Source: Streptomyces pinistramenti
Lineage (GTDB): Bacteria; Actinomycetota; Actinomycetes; Streptomycetales; Streptomycetaceae
Length of the DNA: 64,000 bases
Direction: 5' to 3'
Assembly: GCF_020564935.1 (NCBI RefSeq)
Contig: NZ_JAJCXB010000013.1
Coordinates: 78,052-142,051, forward strand
Under the pieces are notes generated by a model. It did not search any database. It was not told where the DNA came from and saw only the letters and a list, made by a program, of their open reading frames with translations. Both the position numbers and the translations under genes were made by a program. Below are positions 42,859 to 51,400 of the stretch, one piece after another; position 1 is the stretch's first letter, and each line of letters starts with the position of its first letter.

Positions 42859-43220
42859 TCAGTGGTTGAAGTGCCACCAGATGTCGTAAGTGCTCAGACC
42901 GGGGCTCAGGCCCTTGATGAGGTGCTTGATGTACCAGGGACGGCTGTTGGCCCAGTTCGCGAAATCCTGGTACTTGGCCCCGACGGCTTTGGCGAAGCCG
43001 CCGATCTTCTTCAGGGCGCCCCAGATCTTTCCCCAGTTCGGTGCCGCCAGTGCGACCGGGCCGCTGGCAGCGGAGGGCGCGGCATTCGCTGCCGTCTTGA
43101 AAGCGGCGATCTCGTCAGCGGTGAAGAACGCCAGGAACGCCTTGGCTTCAGGGTCCTTGCTGTTCCAAGGGGGAAGGGCATAGGGAACGCCGATAGGCGT
43201 CCAAACTTAACGGCCCCCAT
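42859..43220 (-). pseudogene. Trp/Lys-rich cationic peptide gene (bacteriocin-like), frameshifted near its start
   Basis: On the minus strand a 348-bp open frame (43206 to the TGA at 42859) encodes 115 residues but has no ATG, GTG or TTG. It reads PPWNSKDPEAKAFLAFFTAD, then an Ala-rich part, NWGKIWGALKKIGGFAKAVG, AKYQDFANWANSRPWYIKHL and IKGLSPGLSTYDIWWHFNH. An ATG at 43220 with a GGGGGAAG ribosome site 6 bp before it is in a different frame (MGAVKFGRL). One missing base, for example in the CCCCC run at 43168-43172, would join them into a protein of about 120 residues. The C-terminal 60 residues are amphipathic, rich in Trp and Lys, like membrane-active peptides. The intact sense of the long frame suggests a recent mutation, sequence error or recoding. 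Confidence 0.5.
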
Positions 43221-43410
43221 GTGTCACTTCCCCCTATTTACTTCCCAGTTCGGATGGTCCGTCCGTTCCGGGCGGCTGTGAACATAACATATGGAAAAGC
43301 GAAATGGATCACGCCTTCGAGTGCCGACATGGACAGCGGGTGCCCGTCGCTGGGCATGCCGGAGCTGACGTGTCCGACCGGCCAAGCAGCATCCGGTCGG
43401 CCTAGCCAGG

Positions 43411-43445
43411 GCTGTCTGATGCCCACCAGCTGGGCATCAGACAGC
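43411..43445. terminator. Hairpin terminator
   Basis: Arms gctgtctgatgccca (43411-43425) and tgggcatcagacagc (43431-43445) are perfect 15-bp complements with a 5-nt loop. It lies between the peptide gene's upstream region and the next + strand gene. The remaining part of 43221-43623 shows no gene. Confidence 0.65.
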
Positions 43446-43623
43446 TGAGGAAACTGACGGGCTGCTCATGGAGTTGCGCATCGTCGAGCAGGGCGGGGTG
43501 CCCTTGGCCGGCCCGAACCCATGAATGAGCCAAACGTTGTCTTGCTTCAGGGCGTGCCGGGACGGTGGGGGCAGGCCGAACACCGACGAGCCGAAGCGGG
43601 CGCCCAGGGCGGTCCCGTACGTG

Positions 43624-44064
43624 ATGGACGCCGAGCAGGCCACGCTGCTCGTGCAGCTCTCCGACCGCTACGCCGACGCTCTGCCCGGCATCCGTGACCG
43701 CTCCCCGGAAGCAACGGTTCCCGTGGTGCTGCATGCGGTCCAAGCCCACCAGTGCCACCGGCTCCTCCAGTCCGGCCCGCTGTGGCGGAAGACGTCGGGC
43801 GACGACCGCCACCCCGGGGACCGCGCGGAAGACGTCGCCGCCGCGCTCGCACTGCTGAGGGTTGCCCGCACCGACCTGGACGGCCTGGAGGCCGCAATGC
43901 CGGCCGCCCGCACCACCAGCACTCGCACCGGCAAGCCCCTGCTCACCTTCAAGCAGATCGCCGCGGCGCTCGACGTGCAATCCGAGCAGGCTGCCCAAGG
44001 CCGGTACCGCCGGAAGGTCGGCAACCTCAACAGCAGCGGCTCCGGGGCCGGCGGAACCCCGTAG
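43624..44064 (+). CDS. Hypothetical helical protein with HTH-like C-terminus
   Basis: A roughly 146-residue soluble protein starting MDAEQATLLVQLSDRYADAL. Helical throughout, with EDVAAALALLRVARTDLDGL and a C-terminal KPLLTFKQIAAALDVQSEQA followed by QGRYRRKVGNLN, which looks like a sigma-type helix-turn-helix (recognition of the kind seen in small DNA-binding Streptomyces proteins). The start is unsure (43525, 43621 GTG or 43624), as no strong ribosome site is present. No family name can be given with confidence. Neighbours are a decayed Uma2 gene and the peptide locus. Confidence 0.55.
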   Translation: MDAEQATLLVQLSDRYADALPGIRDRSPEATVPVVLHAVQAHQCHRLLQSGPLWRKTSGDDRHPGDRAEDVAAALALLRVARTDLDGLEAAMPAARTTSTRTGKPLLTFKQIAAALDVQSEQAAQGRYRRKVGNLNSSGSGAGGTP

Positions 44065-44163
44065 ACGGCTCCCCGCGCACGCCGAGATGGTGTCCGTGCG
44101 CACCCGGCGCCTCTTCACCCCGACGGCGGGGCCGACGCCTGCACCGAATCGTTGAGCACGGCA

Positions 44164-44322
44164 TGGGCAAAAGTGCCCCGCGCCTGATCGTCAGCGAGCT
44201 GAACCGCGGCCGCCATGTGGAGACGGCGACCGCACTGCCGGGCGTGGTGACCCTCATGAAGAAGCCGTTCCCCCTTCGAGGTCGACCCGGCCGGGCTCGC
44301 CCAGCCGCGGCACGGAAGCTGA
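44164..44322 (+). pseudogene. Uma2-family endonuclease remnant (C-terminus)
   Basis: The + strand reads GKSAPRLIVSELNRGRHVET, ATALPGVVTLMKKPFP, then after a one-base shift near 44270, FEVDPAGLAQPRHGS and TGA at 44320. This matches the end of Uma2 (DUF820) proteins: PxLxVYxLxxGxYVExAxxxG, then xPFPxxxDPAxL. The catalytic part (PD-(D/E)xK core) is missing. It is a truncated, frameshifted fossil. Confidence 0.6.
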
Positions 44323-44420
44323 GGGACACGCGAGCGCGCGCGTGGCACGCTGTCCCAGGGCCCTGCTGTCTCCCCCGTCGGTAGGGCTCTCTCATGCTCG
44401 ATTCGGAGAGAGTGTGCCGG

Positions 44421-44630
44421 TCAGAGAGCCGTGACGTTTGCCGCGGACGGACCCTTCGCGCCGCTTGTGATCTCGAATTCGACCCTCTGTCCCTCGGCGA
44501 GGGTCTTGAAGCCGTTGCCGGCAATCGCCGAGAAGTGGACGAACACGTCCTTGCTGCCGTCCTCGGGAGTGATGAAGCCGAACCCCTTGCTCTCGTTGAA
44601 CCACTTGACGGCCCCCTTGAGCTTCGCCAC
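44421..44630 (-). CDS. Cold-shock protein (CspA family)
   Basis: A 69-residue single cold-shock domain, an RNA chaperone that melts mRNA structure. Both RNA-binding motifs are intact: [20 protein letters not shown] (RNP1 KGFGFI) and DVFVHFSAI (RNP2). GTG 44630 has GGGAGAGG at the right distance. Length is typical (65-70). As usual for csp genes it stands alone. It is probably a housekeeping gene between accessory remnants. Confidence 0.95.
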   Translation of the reverse strand: MAKLKGAVKWFNESKGFGFITPEDGSKDVFVHFSAIAGNGFKTLAEGQRVEFEITSGAKGPSAANVTAL

Positions 44631-44706
44631 TGCCTCTCCCTTTGTCCGATCCCTGATACCCGGCCGTGTGGCGCGGGAGTTCCTTACGTCGTGCCCGCAG
44701 AGTGGA

Positions 44707-45116
44707 TCATGCGGGCCCGGAACTGCGCGAGCAGTCGACCCAATTTCCGGCCACAGAACGGAAATAGCTCCGAGAACAGTCCATCCGTGACAGAAAATCC
44801 CGCCGGCTCACGCCGGCCACCCGCTCTCCGCCGGCTCGGTGGGCGGGGATCTCGGCCTCGCGTCCTTTGAGGAGCAGCGGCAGCAGGGCGCGGAGGACGT
44901 CCGGGGCGGCGAGGTGCTCCACCGGCAGCGGCTCCAGCCAGTCGGCCTCCTTCGCCCATGCGTCGCGTCGCCGAGAGGGCCGTAGTGGCAGCCGGCTGCG
45001 GAGTCCCACAGCAGCAGGACGCCGTGCGGCCACGCCTTCGCGTCGGCCACCGGCTCCAGCACGAGGTTCGGCGCCCGCGGGCCCGGGTCGCGCACGACGG
45101 TGCGCGGCTCGGTGTG
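44707..45116 (-). pseudogene. DUF6292-like protein, frameshifted
   Basis: From 45116 one frame reads HTEPRTVVRDPGPRAPNLVL and VADAKAWPHGVLLLWDSAAG followed by CHYGPLGDATHG. Near 44975 the sense jumps to another frame, which continues AWAKEADWLEPLPVEHLAAP and DVLRALLPLLLKGREAEIPA. The WPHGxLLxWD...YGPLGD and LPV...LAAPDVLxxLLPLLL pattern resembles actinobacterial DUF6292 proteins as I remember them. There is no start codon or ribosome site at the left end. The next 45 bp lead straight into a DUF397 remnant on the other strand. Confidence 0.5.
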
Positions 45117-45146
45117 GCGCTCGCCAACAACGGCCGCCCGTACGGC

Positions 45147-45312
45147 CGTTGGTACAAGTCCTCCTACGGCAGTGAGGGCGGCACGGACTGCGTGGAAGGT
45201 GCCCGCAACGCGGTGTGGTCCACATCCGCCTCCGAGCGGAGCACGGAGGTCGACCCGCACCTCCCCTTGCCCCTGGCGGCCTGGACCCTGTTCACCCAGG
45301 AGGTCGCGGGGC
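45147..45312 (+). pseudogene. DUF397 protein remnant
   Basis: The frame reads RWYKSSYGSEGGTDCVEGAR, the hallmark W-x-KSSxS...NCVEVA of DUF397 proteins. The central VVHIR strand is found in another frame, and LPLAAWTLFTQEVAG (the usual PAxWxAFxxxV end) returns in the first. So two compensating frameshifts and substitutions separate the motifs. DUF397 proteins normally accompany XRE regulators; none is adjacent here. Confidence 0.6.
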
Positions 45313-45339
45313 GCCCCCTGCCGCGGGAGGGGGCGCCCC
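45308..45339. terminator. Hairpin terminator
   Basis: Arms ggggcgccccct (45308-45319) and agggggcgcccc (45328-45339), 12 bp, 8-nt loop. It lies just after the DUF397 remnant. Confidence 0.55.
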
Positions 45340-45362
45340 GCTTCACCCGGCCCCAACGGTCA

Positions 45363-45404
45363 CCGCCCCGGCCGGGTGCTGTGCGTCGCAGCCGGCCGGG
45401 GCGG
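45363..45404 (-). terminator. Hairpin terminator of the giant LamG gene
   Basis: Arms ccgccccggccgg (45363-45375) and ccggccggggcgg (45392-45404) are perfect 13-bp complements. It lies 48 bp beyond the stop of the 7.6-kb gene on the minus strand. Confidence 0.6.
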
Positions 45405-45451
45405 GAGGACCTGCCGCTGGCTCAGTCCTGGTTCATGCCGGTTTCACCGTG

Positions 45452-48400
45452 TCAGGCGATGCCGAGGTAGTCGGCGTAGAAGTCGGTGATGGTGGCGGTG
45501 TGGGGGGTCAGTTCCGGGAGTTCGCGTGCCAGGGTGTCGCGGATCTGGCGGGTGAGTTCGGAGCGGTCCTGTACTGCCGGGTCCACGTAGGGTTCCAGGC
45601 GGCGGATGAGTTCGTAGTTGCTGGAGATGTCGGCGCTGTGCAGGGTGGTCTCCAGGGGGGTTGCTCCTTCGGGCAGGGTGGGCGGGAGTTTGCGGCTGAC
45701 GAACGTGACCCGGTGCAGGATGCGCCAGCACGGCGGCCGGTGGTCGGACTGGCGGGCCTGGCGCAGGGCCGCGGCGTTCGCGTCGGGGCTGTCGAGCCAC
45801 TGCTGGTCGATGACCTTGCCGTAGAAGTCGTCGAAGTTGGCGGTGGCGGAGTCGAGGTAGAACGTCATGAACCGGTACGCGTCGACGCGGCCGGGGACCT
45901 CGACGGGCTTGCCGTCCTTGAAGACGGGGTTGGACTGGTCGTCGTACTTCTGCATGTCGCCCGGTGTGTCGACGCGGACGTCGAGACTGAACGAGCGGGT
46001 GGCCTCCTTGCTACGGGCCCGGGTGCGGCTGATGCCGCCACCGAGGGCGGCGTCCAGCTGGAGCGAGGCGCCGATGCCGAAGACCCGGACGCCGGTGGTC
46101 ATGCCGAGGGAGGCCATGCCGTTGAAGCGGTAGGAGCCGGTGGTGGTTTCGGTGACGATGTCGGTGCTCTGGGTGGTCTCGGCGAAGAAGCCGCCGTCCG
46201 CGGACCAGGCATAGGTGTTGACGATGTCCCGCCGGGCGAACGCCTCGGCGTCCGCCTTGGTGGCCCGCTGGTGGGTGTCGATGTTCTGCAGCGGGCCCAT
46301 GAAGCTGCTCAGCAGCGCACGGGCGCGTTCGGAGGTGGGATCGCTGGTGTGGGTCTCGGTGGAGACGCCTTCGTAATATGCCTGGCGGCGCTGGATGTCC
46401 TGGGTGATACGGCGCTTGAGGGCGTATGCCTCGGTGGGCTTGTAGTAGCTGTATTCGCCGTAGCCGTCGGCGTCCCGGTAGTCGGGGTCGGTGATCTTTC
46501 CGGTGGAGTTGTAGCCGACGCTGCCGTCGAGGGTGCCCTGCTTGGTATAGCGGGGGTTGATGGGGAACGGCAGCAGGTTCCAGTCGCGGGGGATGTCCGG
46601 GTTGGGCAGCATCCGGTAGGCGACGACGGAACCGCTGTGGGCCAGCCGCAGCGCGTACACGTCGGCGGTCTCGGACTGCACCAGGGCGTAGCCGGTGTTG
46701 ACGGGCTGGAAGCGGCGTCCTCCGTCGGAGTCGATCTGCTTCTTCTCGTCGTCGGGCTCCCAGCCGCCGCTCAGCCCGATGGAGGTGGAGCGGGTGGTTT
46801 CGGTGGATTCGGACAGTTCGGTCCGGTGGCCCCAGGCGTTGGAGAAGTCCAGGGTGAGGCCGCCGTAGGCGTCGATGCCGCCCTGCACGATGGGCTTGGC
46901 GACGCCGAAGCCGAGCGGCGCGGTGATCATGAGAGTTTCGGCGTCGGCGGCGGTGCCGAGCCTGGTGGCGAGCGTGCTGTCCACGGAGGTGTCGGTGCTG
47001 GAGGACAGCGCCTGGACGACCTGATCGGCCTGGGTGAACTCGACGGAGGCGGAGTTGACGTAGCTCAGGGAGGTCAGGCGGCGGGTGGCCACCAGATTCT
47101 CCGACGGCACGGGCGGGGCGCCCTCGATATAGCCGACCAGCTGGGGGTCGAACTGGACCTGGCCGACCCACTCGGAGACGAGATCGCCGACCTTGTAACC
47201 GGTGACCAGGTTCCAGACACCGTCCTGGACGTAGACGTAGCAGCGCTTGAGGACGCCGCGCGTGGAGCCGTCGGCCAGCCGCTGCAAGTCGGCGTACTCG
47301 CAGACGGCCGGAGCAGCGGCGGACTGCTGGACAAAGGCCGGACGGCCGGTGGCGAAGGCAGGCCGGACCTCGGGGATGTCGCTGGAGATAGGGGCGGTGG
47401 ACGCCACCGGTTCCGGGCGCCCCGGGCCCGGTGCGGGCAGGTCCAGATCCAGGGCGTGCGGACCGTGGTCGGCCAGGACGGTGGCCTCGGCCTCGGTGGA
47501 CTCGTCGTCGAACGGGTAGTAGGCCAGCAGGTCCTGGCGCTCTCCGGTCAGTCGGCCGAAGAGGTTGTCGAGGACCTGCTCCTGGCTGCGGGCGGTACGC
47601 CAGACACGGACCTCCTCCAGGGTGCCGGTGAACGGCTCGGCCACCTTGTCGCCGTCCAGTCGGCCGCCAAGGGTGAACTGCTTTTCCCCGTAAGTCCCTT
47701 CGCTCAGGGCGTCGCCGGAGGCCGGCGGGGAGCCGGCGATCGGCTGGCCGTCGAGGTACAGGCGGAAGGTGCTGCCCAGCGGGTCCGGGTTCTTGATCCA
47801 GGCCGTGCTGTGGAGGCGGGCGGTGTGACGGCCCGCGTCGTCGGCGGCGGTGGTGCCCTCGTTCTCCTCCAGCCGCCAGCGGGCGATAAGCCCCTTGGGC
47901 CGGTCCGCGCCGTCGGCACCGGCCTCGCCGGCCGGCGCGGTGAGAGCGCTCTGTGGGCGCGGGGGCGGCAGCGTGACGCCGATGTCCGCGGGCTGGCGTG
48001 CGGTGTTCCACACGCGCACCTCGCTGATCACGCCGGTCAGACCGCGGTGGTAGACGCCACGCGGGGCCCTGCCGATCACCAGGGGGCCGGTGTGGCTCAG
48101 GTCAGGGGCATCCGTGTAGCGGGTGGTGCCCGCCTCCTCGCCGTCGATGTAGAAGGTGATGTCGGACCACTGGATGATCTGGACGGCCTCGATGATGTCC
48201 ACGGAGAGCTGGGTCTTCTTGCCGTCGGGACCGACGACCTCGATGTCCTTCTTTCCCTTGGTCTCCGTACGGGACTGGCCAAGGGCACGGACCACGGCGA
48301 CACGGTGGAACGTGCCGGGCGTCACCGTGCCCGTGGAGGTCAGCGAGACCTGCGCGCCGCCGGTGCCCTCGAAGCCGAACACCAGGTGGCCGGCGCGGTC

Positions 48401-51400
48401 GACCGACAGCTGGTACGGGACACGCTGTCCGCCGCCGTCGGCCAGGTGCCCCTTGGAGAGCAGGCCCTGGGGCGACGTGAGGGTGTCGGCCCGGAAGAAC
48501 ACCTCCAGGGTGAGGTCACGGCCGATGTTCAGGTCGTCCGCGTGCGCGGCCTCCGCGTAGGAGTTGCCGGACAGGCGCAGCGCCCAGGACTGCTCGAAGG
48601 CGGCGGCGACATGGCTCCAGCGGCCGTCGGGCACCGGGATCCGGCTCGTCACCGAGCGGCTGCCGACCGCCGCCGTGAGCGGGCGGCCCGAAGCGATCCG
48701 GTCGCCCAGGGCGAGGGTGTACCCACCGTCGGGCAGGGAGGCATGCACGACCCGGGCGGGCCCCCCGGACTCGGGATGGACCCATGCCTCCAGGGTGAGA
48801 TCGGCGTCGGCTCCGATGGAGGGCAAAAGCTTGGCGGGCAGCGCGGGCGGGCGCGTTTCCTTGCCGAACGCCAGGGCGCGTCCGGGCAGATCGCCCCACC
48901 AGCGCGGCGGCCGTGCCAGCCCCTCGTCACGGGCCGTGCCGTCGGTGAGGGATCCACTGGTGCCGATCAGTGCCGCCGCCACCAGCCGGGAGCCGAACGC
49001 GGCGCTGGAACCGGGCCTGCTGTGGGTCACCAGCGACGGGTCGTAGGAAATCAGCCGTACTTCCACGCCCGCCTTCGGCCGGCCGCCGGCCGGATTCCGC
49101 GCGGAGGTGTCTCCGGCGTCGGCGGATCCGGCGGATGTGTCCGGGGTGGTCCGGCCGGCACCGGAGGTGGTCTGCTCGCCGTCGCCGGAACCGGTCGCCT
49201 CCGTGGCGCCCTCCGGCTCGGCCACCGCCTCCGCGGCCTCGGCCACCTCCGGGGCGACCACCGGCAGGAGGAACTCCCCGGGGGCGGCGGGCCCACTGCC
49301 CTCCGCCACGGCACCGGTACCGGTGGATGCCCCAACGACGCGGAGTTCGGTGGCTCCCGCCGAGGCCACCGCGGTGAGCGCGTACACCACACCGCCCGCC
49401 TCCAGCAGATCCCCAACCGCCAGCGCACGCCGGGCGCCCTTGCCGCTCAGCTTCAGCACACCGCCCGCGGATGAGACAGCGGTGCCCACGGGGACGGGAG
49501 CAGCCCGCAGCCCGTTGAGGGCGTCGGCCGCCGCAGTGGCCCGCCGCGGCAGTAGCCGCCAGGTCTCCTTCTCGCCCTTCCCTGTCGTCAGCGTCAGGGT
49601 GCAGCGGCCGGGGAACAAGCCGGTGCTGTCGGCCGCCACCTCGACCGACGCATCCGCCAGAGACACGCCCGCCTCCCGCGCCGTCAGGTGCAGGGCGGTG
49701 TCATCGCCGGCCGACAGCACCTTGCCGGAGCGGCCGATGTTGGTGTCGTAGAACAGACCGGTCATCTGCCCCTGACCGTCACGGAAGTACAGCCCCAAGT
49801 GCCCGCTGCCGCTGTCGGCCACCATGGGCGCATCCGTGGTCTGCGCGAAGTCCAGCACGGCCCCGGACCAGCCAAGACCGCACCGGTCCTGGCCCAGATG
49901 CACCATCGGCAGCACCCGGTCACTGCGCCCCTTCGTACCGGCGGTGATACGGCCCAGCTCCTCGCGCTCGGCCTCCAGCTTCTCGCGCAGCCCCTGGGCC
50001 TGCCGGGTACGGGTCTGCACGAAATCCTTCGTTTTGGAGGCAGCCTCCAGAGCAGCGGCCCGAGGGAGCAGCCGCACGATGGATTTGGCCGCGGTGCGGG
50101 CGGGGGCGTTCGAGGGATGGAGGGGCACCGGATAGACGTTCCAGCTGACCGCCGTAGACACCTCCAAGCTCTCCGCCGGATTCCAGTGGTCCATGTATCC
50201 CCACGTGGCCTGGCGCTCCGAGAGGGTGGCGGCGACCAGATTCTCCATGCTGACGAGGGAACCGTTCCGGTAATAGAGGACCGCGTCGGAAGCCGCCTCC
50301 TTCAGCAGAACTTCCTCGCCGTTCACGCGTCCCAGGAGTTTGCCGGTCGGGACATGCCGCACTTGCCACCCATTCACAGACTGGGTGTCAGTTTCCGGTT
50401 CCCCTCCCACGGTCACGCACACCAGCCTCCACTGTGCCGCCGCATCATCAGGACCCGGCGCACCCTTGACCCCTACGACCCGGTCGGTACCGGAAGCGTC
50501 GTGCTGGACCGTCAAATGGCGGAACACATCAGAAAGGCGCGGGTCCGAATCGAAGCCGACACCGCCTTGCAGGGACTCGGACTCGACAACCGAATCAAGA
50601 GTGAGGCCGTCTTGCAGAGACCCGGACTCGACACCCCTGAAGCCGTACATCCCCAACCCTGCAGACCAGGGATCCCCCCTCTCCGAGGAGAGATAGACGT
50701 GGCACGGCTTCGACGACCCGTTTTGGGTCGGCAGATCCGCCCGGTCACGGGCCGTGGCAAGAGCTCCCAGCAGGGGTTTGACCACCTGCTCGGGCTTCTT
50801 CAGGTCCTCCGTGATGCTGTCCAGGCGCCGCTCGGCCGCGGCCAGTCCCTTCTCCAGCCGCGCCACGTCAGCCGTGAGCTGCTTCTCCCGCTCCGGATCG
50901 GCCTCCGTCACGCTCCCGCCGACCAGCGGCAGTTCCAGGACATCAGGGAGCTGTGCCACCCGGCCGTTGCGGTCCACAGCCAGGTCCAGCGAGGTGACCC
51001 GGCCGGTCGCCTCGTCCTGGGCGGTGGTGGTCCAGGCCAGCAGGATCCGGGCCTGGCGCTTGAGCGGCTTGGCTTCCTTGCTGTGCCCGGTGGGGGCCTC
51101 CTCCTGCTGGTGGTAGAGGGCGGCCGACAGCCCGGAGGCGACACGGCGGTCCGTGACGCGGAAGGCGTCGCGCCGGATGCCGGGCTGGTCGGCGACCGGC
51201 GCCAGCGAAGCGACCCAGGCGGCACCTTCGCTCACCGCCAGGTGCAGGGCCCCGCACTGGTCGTAGGCCAGCGAGCCGGTGCCTTCGTCGAAGCGGTAGT
51301 AGGCGGCCAGGTCGGGCTCGTCGCCCACCAGGCGCACTCCGGCGTCCCGCGCCAGCCGTTCGGCTCGCCGGGCCCGCAGCCAGATGCGGACCTCGTCCAG

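Noticed and set aside
43402..44118. 238-codon minus-strand frame
   Set aside because: It crosses the perfect hairpin at 43411-43445 and is antisense to a better-looking helical protein.
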